Shown: one piece after another, positions 1 to 8,828 of the stretch
Layout of the letters: each line of letters starts with the position of its first letter
Position numbering within the stretch: the first letter of the stretch is position 1
Program-made: the position numbers and the translations under genes
Notes under the pieces: generated by a model
What the model was told of the DNA's origin: nothing
The model's input: only the letters and a program-made list of their open reading frames with translations
The model's database searches: none
DNA from: an uncultured Rhodocyclaceae bacterium
GTDB taxonomy: Bacteria > Pseudomonadota > Gammaproteobacteria > Burkholderiales > Rhodocyclaceae
Reading direction: 5' to 3'
Length of the DNA: 64,000 nucleotides
Assembly: GCA_907163225.1 (NCBI GenBank)
Contig: OU015322.1
Coordinates: forward strand, 2,910,060-2,974,059

Positions 1-1391
1 TTGAGCGTTACCGCGTCATTGTCGCTAATCTGTGGCGTCACGCTGACAACGAGCCCCACCGAAACGGACTGCGGGGTCGTGGTGTAAGCGGTTGTTGTGC
101 CCACGTTGGCGGTGGTTGTGGTGTCCGCTTTTACACTGAAGTAAACGTAGTTTTCAACGACCTTGAGCAAAGCAGTCTGATTGTTCATGACCGAAACTCT
201 TGGGCTGGAGAGTACTTTGGTCGTTCCAAAAGTGTCGAGCATGGTAGCCAGCGCTCTCGGGTTGCTGTCTGTTCTCGAGAACGACAGGTTGGTTGCGTTT
301 TTGGTCAGCGCGTCGCCAATAAAGTTAAATGTTCCGACCGTTCCGCCGCTAACGAGTTGGGTCCAGTTGATGCCTTGCTGGTAGCCGTCATTCAATGTCA
401 CTTCGACTATGGTCGCTTCGATCAGTACTTGGCGCCGCGCCGAGTTGGTCACGCGATCAATGAACTCCTGAATCCGTTCATGCTGGCGCTGGGTGGCGCG
501 CACAGTGATAACGCCTGTTTCGGCATTCATGATCACCGATGCCGCTTCACGGAAGGTATTGCGCCGCACGACGGAGTTACCCACCGACTGACTCGACGAA
601 TTCGGGTTCGGGTTGGTTTGCAGTGCATTTGCAATACCTTGGGCGGCTCGACGGCCAGTGGCTTGCGGCAGCGCAGCCACACCCGTCGCATTTTCGGCGC
701 TGGTCTGCTCAACGATGGTTTCGCTGGAGCCTTCCGGGAGAATCTTGTCCGTTTCGCGCAGGATGTCCTTGATATTCTTTTCAAGGGATTCCCAGAACTG
801 GTTGCGCGAGGAGTTTTCGATGCGGGTGTTGGAAATGTTGCCAGCTCCGCCGCTGGACGGCGTGGCACTGCTGCCTGCGCTGCTGGGTGTTCCGGTGGAA
901 ATCTGGGTATTGGTCGATACCGTGCCAGTGACGTTGCGCGCCATGTTCACGTAGTCGACCTTGTAATGCTTGAGGAAGGGCGAGTCGGGCATGATGGCCA
1001 GATTGGGGCCATCCAGCTCGAAGCGCATGTCGACCTGTCTGGAAATGCGGGACAGCAATTGCGGCAGGGTTTGGTCGATCGCGTTCAGCGTGACATTGCC
1101 GGTGATGCCGGAATGGACGTCTACATTGACTTTGGCATCCCTGGCCAAGGCGAAAAGCAGATCGCGAACCGGGACGTTGTTGACGACAACGCTGTAGGTT
1201 TCGGCTTTTCGGGTCGCCCGGGGTTTGGGTAGGGCGAGTGTTTGCTGGACGGGGGCCGGGATGCTGCCAGAGGCAGTGGGCAAGGTGGTTTCCGTGTTCA
1301 GGTGCCCCTTTAGGGGTTCGCGCGGGGTTGGCGCTGCGCAGGCGGACAATATTATGGAGAGCAGCGTTGCATTGATGTAACCGATTTTCAT
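1..1391 (-). CDS. mshL: MSHA-type pilus secretin MshL (3' end outside window)
   Basis: Outer-membrane secretin that forms the exit pore of an MSHA-like type IV pilus. I read it from ATG at 1391 to the window edge, so the C-terminus is missing. The N-terminus is a lipoprotein signal with lipobox LSAC. A secretin N-terminal fold follows (VPVRDLLFALARDAKVNVDV), then a Ser/Gly/Asn-rich low-complexity stretch at about residues 155-190 and again near 265, then the N1/N-type domain (ITVRATQRQHERIQEFI) and the start of the secretin core (QVLIEATIVEV, KVLSSPRVSVMNNQTA). Neighbour mshM lies 102 bp upstream on the same strand, as in MSHA clusters. PilQ or GspD are related alternatives; the mshM neighbour and short N-terminus favour MshL. 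Confidence 0.9.
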   Translation of the reverse strand, partial: MKIGYINATLLSIILSACAAPTPREPLKGHLNTETTLPTASGSIPAPVQQTLALPKPRATRKAETYSVVVNNVPVRDLLFALARDAKVNVDVHSGITGNVTLNAIDQTLPQLLSRISRQVDMRFELDGPNLAIMPDSPFLKHYKVDYVNMARNVTGTVSTNTQISTGTPSSAGSSATPSSGGAGNISNTRIENSSRNQFWESLEKNIKDILRETDKILPEGSSETIVEQTSAENATGVAALPQATGRRAAQGIANALQTNPNPNSSSQSVGNSVVRRNTFREAASVIMNAETGVITVRATQRQHERIQEFIDRVTNSARRQVLIEATIVEVTLNDGYQQGINWTQLVSGGTVGTFNFIGDALTKNATNLSFSRTDSNPRALATMLDTFGTTKVLSSPRVSVMNNQTALLKVVENYVYFSVKADTTTTANVGTTTAYTTTPQSVSVGLVVSVTPQISDNDAVTL

Positions 1392-1493
1392 CGGGTTTTA
1401 CCTTGTCTGAACAGGATGGGGCGGGTTGCGATGCATCTCTATGATGCTAGCACGTAATTTAAGGCGCTTGCAGCTTTGGCCGGAGCCGGAGGG

Positions 1494-2867
1494 TTAGCGT
1501 AACCTGCTGACCTGCCTCGGGAAAGGCTGTGCCGCCTTGATCGAGTCGGGTAGCGTCTGCATGGCGCGAACAGCTTCTTCCCGGTTGGTGTAATCGCCAA
1601 ATATTACACCCGCCCGGTCACGCCCCGAGAGCGTTGAGCGATAGGCGCGAATCTGCGATGGGTCGAGTACTTCTGTAGCACGGGCGAGGAAGCCTTCGAT
1701 CTCGCCGGTATTGGTCGCATCAGTGGCCAGCAGTTGGATGAAATAGTGGGTGCTGGGGGCGTCAGCAATCCATTGCTCGTATTGCGAAAGATGTTGGCGG
1801 GTTAATGGGGCGAAGCGAATTTTGTTTGGCGCAGTAGGCTGATCTACGACTTTGGCAAGTTGCGGTGCGGGTGACGGGCGTTTTTCCGGTTGCGCTGGTG
1901 GAGGCGGTGGCGCTGCGACGACTTTGTCGGCATCGTTTGTGATCGCGGCTTGCTGCAGTGTGACGATGGCCAGCCAAATGAGCAGCGCCGCCAAGCAAGC
2001 TCCTGCCATGCCCCAGAGCAGGGGCTTGGCATTGAAGGCGGATTTGGGCTGCAGTGGCGAAAAGCGGGCATCCTGGGCGGCAATTTTGATTTCGCCGATA
2101 TCGACTTGGTGGCTGCTGGAGGAATAGGCAGCAAGAAGGGATTTGTCGGCCAGGATGTTGATGCGTCGTGACAGCCCTTCGGAGATGCGGGCGATCATCT
2201 CGACGGCTGCGCCGGAAAATGGATTCGGGCCGCGATATCCTGCAGCGCGCAGGCGAAACTCGATGTAGGCAGCAACATCGTCCTGCTTGAGCGGCGAAAG
2301 GTTGAAATGCTGGGTGATGCGTTCGCGCAGTTGGCGCATGTCCGTGGCAGCCAGGCGGTCGTCGAGCTCTGGTTGTGCGAATAGGGCGATTTGCAGAAGC
2401 TTGTTGGCTTTGGATTCTAGGTTCGAGAGCAGTCGGATTTCTTCAAGCGACTCGGCCGGCATGGCGTGCGCCTCGTCAATCAGTAAAACTACGCGTTTGC
2501 CTTCGGCGTAGCGGGCGATCAGGGCTTCCTGCAGCGCACGCGTCAACGAATGGGTCGCTTTCCCGTCAGCCGGAATGCCCAGTTCGTCCGCAATGGCGCC
2601 GAGTATTTCCTGTCGGGATAGTGACGGATTGGCCAAATATAGCGTTTCAACATTTTTCGGCAATTGCTCCAGCAGCATCCGGCAAAGCATGGTCTTGCCG
2701 CTACCGACTTCTCCGCAGACCTTGACGATGCCTTCGTCCTGGGTAATCGCGTAAATCAGTGCGTCGAGAGTCGGCCCCCGGTTGGCACCGGAAAAAAAGA
2801 AATCCGTGTCCGGTGTGATGCGAAATGGTGGTTCGCGCAGCCCGAAATGTTCTAGGTAAAGGCTCAT
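1494..2867 (-). CDS. mshM: MSHA biogenesis ATPase MshM (ExeA-like AAA) with C-terminal SPOR-like region
   Basis: 457-aa AAA+ ATPase of the ExeA/MshM type, thought to help secretin assembly using ATP and peptidoglycan contact. It starts with the family signature YLEHFGLREPPFRITPD. Walker A is GEVGSGKTMLCR near residue 56 and Walker B VVLLIDEAHA near 125. A membrane segment lies at about 280-300 (LLWGMAGACLAALLIWLAIV), then a Pro/Ala-rich linker, then a C-terminal domain (about 370-450) resembling a SPOR peptidoglycan-binding fold (YFIQLLATDA, AGVIFGDYTNREEA). Its start overlaps the stop of the upstream sigma-54 activator by 4 bp, so the two are probably cotranscribed. MshM and ExeA are close relatives; context decides the name. 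Confidence 0.87.
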   Translation of the reverse strand: MSLYLEHFGLREPPFRITPDTDFFFSGANRGPTLDALIYAITQDEGIVKVCGEVGSGKTMLCRMLLEQLPKNVETLYLANPSLSRQEILGAIADELGIPADGKATHSLTRALQEALIARYAEGKRVVLLIDEAHAMPAESLEEIRLLSNLESKANKLLQIALFAQPELDDRLAATDMRQLRERITQHFNLSPLKQDDVAAYIEFRLRAAGYRGPNPFSGAAVEMIARISEGLSRRINILADKSLLAAYSSSSHQVDIGEIKIAAQDARFSPLQPKSAFNAKPLLWGMAGACLAALLIWLAIVTLQQAAITNDADKVVAAPPPPPAQPEKRPSPAPQLAKVVDQPTAPNKIRFAPLTRQHLSQYEQWIADAPSTHYFIQLLATDATNTGEIEGFLARATEVLDPSQIRAYRSTLSGRDRAGVIFGDYTNREEAVRAMQTLPDSIKAAQPFPRQVSRLR

Positions 2868-4285
2868 CGACGGGTCCAGCTTTCCATGCGGTTGTAGAGC
2901 GTCGTGCGGTTGATGCCGAGGCGACGGGCCGCCTCACTCATGTTCCCGCCACAAAGCTCCGTTGCTGCTTCAATATAGCCACGCTGCCACTGTTCAAGGG
3001 TGGCATCGAGATTGATTTTGGGGGTGCTGTCCAGATGCTGGCGGGCGGCCTTTCTAATATTGTCCAGGTCGTTGAGAGCAAGCCCGGCCGGGCTTGTCGT
3101 CGGTTCGAAACTGTCGAGATTGTCCAGCTCGGCACTTAACTGCGTTCCTGTGACCGCTACGCCGGGGTAGCGAGCTGTTAACCGGATGACAATGTTCCGC
3201 AACTCACGCACGTTGCCCGGAAATCCGTAGTCCAGCCAAAGTGATTGAGCTGCAGGGGCGAGAGCAAAGGGTTCCGTGCGAGCGCTGGCGGCGCAGGTTT
3301 TGCGAAAATGTTCGAGCAGCAGTAGTCGATCAAGGCCGGTTTCGCGCAACGGCGGCACTGCTACGGTGAACACTGATATTCGATGAAAAAGATCGGCTCT
3401 GAAGCGGCCTGCCCTCATTTCCTGCCGCAGGTCCCGGTTGGTCGCGGCGACAATGCGGGCGGTGGATACCCGGGTTTGAGTTTCGCCAACGCGTTGATAT
3501 TCCCCGTTTTCCAGTACGCGCAAAAGCTTGGGCTGCAGATCCAGCGGAAGCTCCCCAATCTCGTCAAGAAACAAGGTGCCGCTATCGGCGTCTTCGAAAT
3601 AGCCGGCCTTGGCGCCGGTCGCGCCCGTGAAGGCGCCCTTTGTGTGACCAAAAAGCGTTGGCTCAAGCAGTGACGGAGAAATCGCTGCGCAATTCAATGC
3701 CAAAAACGGCTTATCCTTGCGTTCGGTCAGGCGGTGCAGGTAGTGGCTGGCAACAATGTCCTTCCCGCTACCCGACTCGCCTTCGATTAGCACCGGGTAG
3801 GCCAGGTTGGCATACTGGCTGAGCTGCAGACGAAGGCGTTGCATGGGCAAGCTTTCGCCTATCATTCCGCCCGTATTCGCAGCCTGTGTCTGACTGCCAA
3901 AACGCAGGGCTTGATGAAACAGTTCACTCAGGCGTGCCGGGTCGCAGGGCTTGGCCACGAATTCAACAGCGCCCAGGGTTCTGGCGTGGCGTGCATTGTC
4001 GTCATCGCTTTGCCCGGAGAGGACGACGATTTTCATGTCCGGTGACAAGGCGAGCAAGTCGCCGATCAGGGCAAAACCCTCATCCGGACGATGCGGCAGA
4101 GGGGGGAGCCCAAGGTCAACCAGAGCAAGTTGCGGTGCCTGGCGCAATTGGCGCAGAAGCGTCAGCGCATGGGCGCGGGAGTGACTGGTGAGGACGTCAT
4201 ATTCCTGAGCAAAGGCGAAACTGAGCGATTCGCTGATTAGCGAGTCATCATCGACAATCAACAAGAGCGGCTTGGTAGATGACAA
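2864..4285 (-). CDS. Sigma-54-dependent response regulator (REC-AAA-Fis), PrsR-like receiver
   Basis: About 473-aa NtrC-type activator. The receiver domain starts PLLLIVDDDSLISESL, with Asp in LVDLGLPPLPHRPDEG; this extended loop after the phospho-Asp resembles PrsR-type regulators. The AAA+ domain has Walker A GESGSGKDIVA and sigma-54 contact loop GAFTGA. The C-terminal Fis-type HTH reads MSEAARRLGINRTTLYNRM. I chose the TTG at 4285 because no ATG or GTG fits in frame before the receiver; longer reading to 4594 would run antisense through mlaF. It has no histidine kinase beside it in this window. The 4-bp overlap with mshM suggests it controls the pilus cluster, which is an inference. Confidence 0.78.
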   Translation of the reverse strand: MSSTKPLLLIVDDDSLISESLSFAFAQEYDVLTSHSRAHALTLLRQLRQAPQLALVDLGLPPLPHRPDEGFALIGDLLALSPDMKIVVLSGQSDDDNARHARTLGAVEFVAKPCDPARLSELFHQALRFGSQTQAANTGGMIGESLPMQRLRLQLSQYANLAYPVLIEGESGSGKDIVASHYLHRLTERKDKPFLALNCAAISPSLLEPTLFGHTKGAFTGATGAKAGYFEDADSGTLFLDEIGELPLDLQPKLLRVLENGEYQRVGETQTRVSTARIVAATNRDLRQEMRAGRFRADLFHRISVFTVAVPPLRETGLDRLLLLEHFRKTCAASARTEPFALAPAAQSLWLDYGFPGNVRELRNIVIRLTARYPGVAVTGTQLSAELDNLDSFEPTTSPAGLALNDLDNIRKAARQHLDSTPKINLDATLEQWQRGYIEAATELCGGNMSEAARRLGINRTTLYNRMESWTRR

Positions 4286-4390
4286 GAGCGTGGCATCCCA
4301 TGTGAAATTTGCCCGATTATAGCCTTGTCGTTTCCGGGCTACATTGGAGGATTCTGATAAAATCAGCAGACTTTTTCTTGGGAAGACGCT
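4286..4390. promoter_or_regulatory. Divergent intergenic region between the sigma-54 activator and mlaF
   Basis: 105 bp from which both transcription units must start. A TAAAAT box at 4358-4363 points toward mlaF, but I see no good -35 at 16-18 bp. GGGAAG at about 4380 serves as ribosome site for the TTG start of mlaF. Nothing else recognisable. Confidence 0.35.
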
Positions 4391-5203
4391 TTGTCTGACG
4401 ACATTCTGGTCGATATCGAGAACCTTCAGTTTGACTATGATGGCCGGCCTGTATTGCAGGGAATCAACATGAAGATTCCGCGCGGCAAGGTGGTCGCCAT
4501 CATGGGCGGGTCGGGCTGCGGGAAAACCACACTGTTGCGGTGCATCGGTGGCCAGTTGAGGCCGACCGGCGGTCGTGTTCGTCTTGAAAAACATCAGGTT
4601 TGCGAAATGTCGCAGACGGAGTTGTATAAATTACGTCGGCGGATGGGGATGCTTTTCCAGTTTGGCGCCTTGTTCACCGACATGTCGGTATTTGAAAACG
4701 TGGCGTTCCCGATGCGTGAGCACACTGACATGTCCGACGAGATGATTCGCGATCTGGTCCTGATGAAACTTGAGGCCGTTGGTTTGCGCGGTGCGCACAA
4801 ATTGATGCCGGGCGAACTGTCCGGAGGGATGGCCCGGCGCGTCGCACTGGCAAGAGCGCTGGCGCTTGATCCAATGCTGGTCATGTATGACGAACCATTT
4901 ACCGGGCTTGATCCGATTGCGCTCGGGGTGATCGGGCAATTGATTCGCAAGTTGAATGATGCGCTCGGCGCAACATCGATCATGGTGACGCACGATATTC
5001 ACGAGTCCTTGCTGATTGTCGATTACATCTATTTTATGAATGGTGGCCGGGTTGTAGCCGAGGGAACGCCGGACGAAATCAGGGCTTCAACCGATCCTTT
5101 CGTGCATCAGTTCGTTTATGCCGAGCCTGACGGTCCTGTGCATTTTGATTACCCGGCGCCTTCGGCACACGATGAGTTCCTGAGTGGTGTTTTGCATGCT
5201 TGA
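4391..5203 (+). CDS. mlaF: Phospholipid ABC transporter ATP-binding protein MlaF
   Basis: 270-aa ATPase of the Mla system, which moves phospholipids between outer and inner membranes to keep outer-membrane lipid asymmetry. Walker A GGSGCGKTTLLR near residue 40, signature LSGGMARRVALARAL near 145, Walker B MLVMYDEPFTGLDP and H-loop MVTHD are all present. The start is TTG at 4391 with a GGGAAG ribosome site just upstream; no better start exists. It opens mlaFEDACB and overlaps mlaE by 8 bp. Confidence 0.93.
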   Translation: MSDDILVDIENLQFDYDGRPVLQGINMKIPRGKVVAIMGGSGCGKTTLLRCIGGQLRPTGGRVRLEKHQVCEMSQTELYKLRRRMGMLFQFGALFTDMSVFENVAFPMREHTDMSDEMIRDLVLMKLEAVGLRGAHKLMPGELSGGMARRVALARALALDPMLVMYDEPFTGLDPIALGVIGQLIRKLNDALGATSIMVTHDIHESLLIVDYIYFMNGGRVVAEGTPDEIRASTDPFVHQFVYAEPDGPVHFDYPAPSAHDEFLSGVLHA

Positions 5204-5987
5204 TCCGCTCTCCCCGATTCGGCGATTGGGCCACGGAGCAGTCGAGCGCGTCTGGCGCCTTGGTTTTGCCGCGCGATTTTTCGCGGCTGTGCTTACGCAT
5301 TCCGGATCATCCTTTCGCCGCTTGCCACTGACGCTTCGCGAGATATATTTCAGTGGCGTACTGTCTCTCCTGATCATTCTTGTTTCCGGCTTGTTCGTTG
5401 GCTTGGTTCTTGGCCTGCAAGGCTATGAAATACTTCAGCGCTTCGGTTCGACGGAGGCGCTGGGTACCTTGGTCAGCCTGTCGCTGACCCGCGAACTCGG
5501 GCCGGTTCTGGCCGCAATCTTTTTCGCCTCGCGTGCTGGCTCGTCCGTAACCGCCGAGATCGGTTTGATGAAGGCGACCGAGCAACTGAAGGCCATGGAT
5601 ATGATGGCGGTCGATCCAATTGCCCGTGTCGTCGCGCCCCGTTTCTGGGGGGGCGTCATTTCCATGCCGTTCCTGGCCGCTATATTTTCCGCCATGGGGG
5701 TGCTTGGCGGGTGGTTGATTGGCGTCGTCTTCATTGGTGTTGATGATGGCGCATATTGGTCGCAAATGCAGGCGAGTGTTGATTTTCGCTATGACATCCT
5801 GAACGGTGTCATCAAGAGTTTTGTTTTTGGTGTTGCGGTGTCGCTGATTGCTGTTTTTGAGGGTTATGACTCGGTGCCAACCGCTGAAGGTGTTTCGCGC
5901 GCCATTACGCGAACCGTGGTGACTTCGGTGTTGACTGTTTTGGCGCTGGATTTTGTTCTAACCTCGTTCATGTTCCGGGGAGCTTAA
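5196..5987 (+). CDS. mlaE: Phospholipid ABC transporter permease MlaE
   Basis: 263-aa inner-membrane permease partner of MlaF with five or six hydrophobic segments. Family motifs LGLQGYEILQRFGS, LSLTRELGPVLAAIFFASRAGS (coupling region) and MKATEQLKAMDMMAVDP are visible. I place the start at ATG 5196 rather than GTG 5184, because MLDPLSPIRRLGHG matches usual MlaE N-termini and the 8-bp overlap with mlaF is typical. Its stop overlaps the ATG of mlaD by one base. Confidence 0.93.
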   Translation: MLDPLSPIRRLGHGAVERVWRLGFAARFFAAVLTHSGSSFRRLPLTLREIYFSGVLSLLIILVSGLFVGLVLGLQGYEILQRFGSTEALGTLVSLSLTRELGPVLAAIFFASRAGSSVTAEIGLMKATEQLKAMDMMAVDPIARVVAPRFWGGVISMPFLAAIFSAMGVLGGWLIGVVFIGVDDGAYWSQMQASVDFRYDILNGVIKSFVFGVAVSLIAVFEGYDSVPTAEGVSRAITRTVVTSVLTVLALDFVLTSFMFRGA

Positions 5988-6457
5988 TGAACCGTACTGT
6001 TCTCGACCTGTGGGTCGGTTTTTTCGTGGCTATCGGCCTCGCAGCCCTGCTTTTCCTGTCATTGAAGGTCGGCAACCTTTCGTCAGCGCAGTTGTCTGAA
6101 ACCTACGTGCTGAAGGCCAAATTTGATAACATCGGCGGGCTCAAGGTGCGTGGGCCGGTGAAGAGTGCAGGGGTTGTGGTCGGACGGATTGTTGATATCC
6201 AGTTTGATTCAGGAACTTACGAGGCGGTAGTCAGTATGAACATCGACGGCCGCTATCATTTTCCAAAGGATACCTTTGCTTCCATCAATACCGCGGGCTT
6301 GCTCGGCGAACAGTATGTCGGGTTTGATGCGGGTGGCGATGACAAGATGTTGCAGGCGGGCGATACGATCGCCAAGACGCAGTCGGCAATCGTCCTCGAG
6401 AAATTGATCAGCCAGTTTTTATTTAGCAAGGCAGCGGACGGACAGGACAAGAAATGA
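5987..6457 (+). CDS. mlaD: Phospholipid-binding MCE protein MlaD
   Basis: 156-aa membrane-anchored MCE protein that forms the hexameric periplasmic ring on MlaFE. One N-terminal membrane helix (LWVGFFVAIGLAALLFLSL) is followed by the MCE domain (YVLKAKFDNIGGLKVRGPVKSAGVVVG) and a C-terminal helix (IVLEKLISQFLFSKA). The length is usual for MlaD. ATG lies inside the mlaE stop (TAATG) and its own stop overlaps mlaA by 4 bp, so translation is likely coupled. Confidence 0.93.
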   Translation: MNRTVLDLWVGFFVAIGLAALLFLSLKVGNLSSAQLSETYVLKAKFDNIGGLKVRGPVKSAGVVVGRIVDIQFDSGTYEAVVSMNIDGRYHFPKDTFASINTAGLLGEQYVGFDAGGDDKMLQAGDTIAKTQSAIVLEKLISQFLFSKAADGQDKK

Positions 6458-7176
6458 TTGACAGTTTTGGCGCATTGGGCGGGCGAATGGGGCGCAGTTG
6501 GGCTCTAGGCGGACTTGTCGCACTGGCGTGTGCCGGCGCGTGGGCCGGAGAGAATCCGCTCGACCCCTACGAAGGCTTCAATCGTCCGATGTTTGCGGTC
6601 AACGAGGTGGTCGACAAGTATGCTGCCAAGCCAGTAGCGCAAATCTACGACAATGCGGTTCCATTGCCTCTAAAGGCGGGTGTCGGTAATTTTTTTGGCA
6701 ATGCCGGCGATCTCTGGGTCGGCGTTAACAGTGCCCTGCAAGGCAAGTTCAGTGATGCGGGCATCGACCTCAGTCGCTTGCTCATCAATTCGACCGTTGG
6801 TATTTTTGGTCTGTTTGATGTCGCCAGCGAACTTGGCCTTGAAAAGCACGACGAAGATTTCGGGCAAACCCTTGCTGTCTGGGGCGTTGGTGGTGGTGGC
6901 TATCTTTACTGGCCGGTTATCGGTCCGCGCAACGTGCGCGATACGTTCGGTTGGGGTGTTGATTTCTATGCCGATCCTCTGATGCGTGTGCGTCCGGTAT
7001 CAGTCAGCAATAGCTTGGCTGGCTTGCGCTTTGTCGATATTCGCGCCAGCTTGTTGCCTTCCGACAAGGTTGTCGAGGAAGCTGCCCTGGATAAATATGC
7101 GTATATCCGCGACGCGTACCAGCAACGTCGCCGCAACCAGATTTTCGATGGCCGCCCACCGCGACTTGATGATTGA
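6454..7176 (+). CDS. mlaA: Outer-membrane lipid asymmetry protein MlaA (VacJ)
   Basis: 240-aa MlaA/VacJ protein, the outer-membrane partner that removes misplaced phospholipids from the outer leaflet. After a signal peptide ending near AGAWA the family opening NPLDPYEGFNRPMFAVNEVVDKY is read; later come FFGNAGDLWVGVNSALQGK, LINSTVGIFGLFDVASELGL and the conserved DFGQTLAVWGVGGGGYLYWPVIGP. No clear lipobox Cys follows the signal, whereas E. coli MlaA is a lipoprotein. In this lineage mlaA sits inside the mla operon between mlaD and mlaC. Confidence 0.92.
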   Translation: MIDSFGALGGRMGRSWALGGLVALACAGAWAGENPLDPYEGFNRPMFAVNEVVDKYAAKPVAQIYDNAVPLPLKAGVGNFFGNAGDLWVGVNSALQGKFSDAGIDLSRLLINSTVGIFGLFDVASELGLEKHDEDFGQTLAVWGVGGGGYLYWPVIGPRNVRDTFGWGVDFYADPLMRVRPVSVSNSLAGLRFVDIRASLLPSDKVVEEAALDKYAYIRDAYQQRRRNQIFDGRPPRLDD

Positions 7177-7195
7177 TGTTTTTAGATAAACCACA

Positions 7196-7819
7196 ATGAA
7201 AAAGCTATTTGCCCTGACTGCTGCTGTTTTTTTTGCCACCGTTGCGTATGCACAGGAGGCACCTGATGTCTTGGTTCAGCGAGTGACTGAGGATGTTCTG
7301 GAAATTATTCGCAAGGATAAGGATATTCAGAACGGCGATACGCGCAAGGTTATCGAGTTGGTCGACAAGAAAGTTTTGCCCAATTTCAATTTCACGCACA
7401 TGACCGCATTGGCCCTCGGCAAGGAATGGCGCAAAGCTACGCCGCAACAGCAGACACAACTGACTGCGGAGTTCAAGACCCTGCTGGTGCGTACTTACTC
7501 GAATGCCTTGACCAGCTACAAAAATCAAAAGGTGGTCTACAAGCCATTCAAAATGGGCGCCGCGGAAACAGACGTGCTGGTCAGAACCGAAGTTCTGCAA
7601 CCCGGCAGCAAACCTGTTCAGCTTGACTACAGCCTGGAGAAACTGGACTCGGGTTGGAGAGTTTATGACGTCGTGGTGGCTGGTATCAGCCTGGTGACCA
7701 ATTATCGCGATCAGTTCAATCAGGAGGTCAGAAATGGCGGAGTCGACGGTCTAATCGCTTCAGTCGCCGCCAAGAACAGATCCCTGGAAGCCAATTCGGC
7801 CAAGTCTGAGAAAAAATGA
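7196..7819 (+). CDS. mlaC: Periplasmic phospholipid shuttle MlaC
   Basis: 207-aa soluble periplasmic lipid carrier between MlaA and MlaFEDB. The N-terminus MKKLFALTAAVFFATVAYA is a Sec signal peptide. Family features include VDKKVLPNFNFTHMTALALGKEW, LTAEFKTLLVRTYSNAL and the C-terminal DVVVAGISLVTNYRDQFNQEV. It starts 19 bp after mlaA and its stop overlaps mlaB by 4 bp. Confidence 0.92.
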   Translation: MKKLFALTAAVFFATVAYAQEAPDVLVQRVTEDVLEIIRKDKDIQNGDTRKVIELVDKKVLPNFNFTHMTALALGKEWRKATPQQQTQLTAEFKTLLVRTYSNALTSYKNQKVVYKPFKMGAAETDVLVRTEVLQPGSKPVQLDYSLEKLDSGWRVYDVVVAGISLVTNYRDQFNQEVRNGGVDGLIASVAAKNRSLEANSAKSEKK

Positions 7820-8097
7820 TTGCACGTGAAGGGGGGCGCCTGATCGTCAAGGTGCCACTGGTGATGATGAATGCGCGCGGCCTGCTCGAAGCAGGCCGTT
7901 CTGCTTTGCAGCCAGGCGAGCAGATCTTTGATTTCTCGGAGATCACCGAGGCTGATTCGTCCGCACTCGCCGTCATGCTCGGTTGGTTGCGTGCGGCCAG
8001 TTTGTCACGGTCAACCGTAAAATTCGCCAATATTCCAACCGGCGTTCGCTCGCTGGCAGAACTGTACGGCATCACCGAATTGTTGCCCCTCGTTTGA
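7816..8097 (+). CDS. mlaB: STAS-domain protein MlaB
   Basis: 93-aa cytoplasmic STAS protein that binds and stabilises the MlaF ATPase. The hallmark segment is FDFSEITEADSSALAVMLGWLRAA; the end reads LAELYGITELLPL, typical of MlaB. ATG overlaps the mlaC stop (ATGA). Bases 8006-8033 in the 3' half resemble the dispersed CGGTCAACC repeat, but the encoded residues also fit the family, so I treat that as probable coincidence. Confidence 0.88.
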   Translation: MIAREGGRLIVKVPLVMMNARGLLEAGRSALQPGEQIFDFSEITEADSSALAVMLGWLRAASLSRSTVKFANIPTGVRSLAELYGITELLPLV

Positions 8098-8108
8098 GGG
8101 TGGGTGCC

Positions 8109-8828
8109 ATGGTTGCTGCTGTTTCCATCGTTGACGTCGTCAAAAACTTCGGTTCGCTGCAAGCGCTGGCCGGGGTTTCGATTGACATCGAGCCGGGGGA
8201 ATTTTTCGGTCTGCTTGGGCCTAATGGCGCAGGCAAAACAACGCTTATTTCGTCCTTGGCCGGATTGATTCGTCCGGATGCTGGCTCGCTCAAGGTTCTT
8301 GGCCACGACGTGATCCGCGACTTTCGCGAGGCGCGCCGTTTGCTCGGGGTTGTTCCGCAGGAGTTGGTTTTTGACCCCTTCTTCAACGTCCGCGAGACCT
8401 TGCGTATTCAATCCGGCTATTTTGGCATCCGCAACAACGACGCCTGGATTGATGAAATTCTTCACAACCTCGATTTGACCAGCAAAGCCGACGTCAATAT
8501 GCGTCGCCTGTCGGGAGGCATGAAGCGACGTGTGCTGGTCGCCCAGGCGCTGGTTCACAAGCCTCCGGTCATCGTTCTCGACGAGCCGACTGCCGGCGTC
8601 GATGTCGAATTGCGTCAGGGCCTGTGGCAGTTCATTCGTCGGCTGAATACCGAAGGTCATACGATCATCCTGACCACGCATTATCTTGAAGAGGCTGAAG
8701 CGTTGTGTAATCGTATGGCGCTGATGAAGCAGGGGCGCGTTGTGGCGCTGGATACGACGGCCAATCTGATGGCGGCCTATCCGGGCGCCTCGCTGGAAGA
8801 GGTTTTTGTGCGGACCTTGCAGCAATGA
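8109..8828 (+). CDS. ABC-2 type exporter, ATP-binding subunit (YadG-like)
   Basis: 239-aa ABC ATPase. Walker A GPNGAGKTTLIS, Q-loop GVVPQELVFDPFFNV, signature LSGGMKRRVLVAQALVHKP, Walker B VIVLDEPTAGVD and switch TTHYLEEAE are intact. I start at ATG 8109 after a GAGGGTG ribosome site. It is translationally coupled to the permease at 8825. YadGH-like pairs sit between mlaB and ibaG in many betaproteobacteria; the substrate is unknown, though the position suggests an envelope role. Confidence 0.88.
   Translation: MVAAVSIVDVVKNFGSLQALAGVSIDIEPGEFFGLLGPNGAGKTTLISSLAGLIRPDAGSLKVLGHDVIRDFREARRLLGVVPQELVFDPFFNVRETLRIQSGYFGIRNNDAWIDEILHNLDLTSKADVNMRRLSGGMKRRVLVAQALVHKPPVIVLDEPTAGVDVELRQGLWQFIRRLNTEGHTIILTTHYLEEAEALCNRMALMKQGRVVALDTTANLMAAYPGASLEEVFVRTLQQ

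Noticed and set aside
357-1232. 291-codon plus-strand frame over mshL
   Set aside because: The minus strand reads as a clear secretin across the same region.
4286-4594. N-terminal extension of the sigma-54 activator to 4594
   Set aside because: It would overlap mlaF by about 200 bp in antisense, and the extra residues have no receiver homology.
8006-8033. CGGTCAACCGTAAAAT match in mlaB
   Set aside because: The encoded residues match the conserved MlaB end, so an inserted repeat is unlikely.
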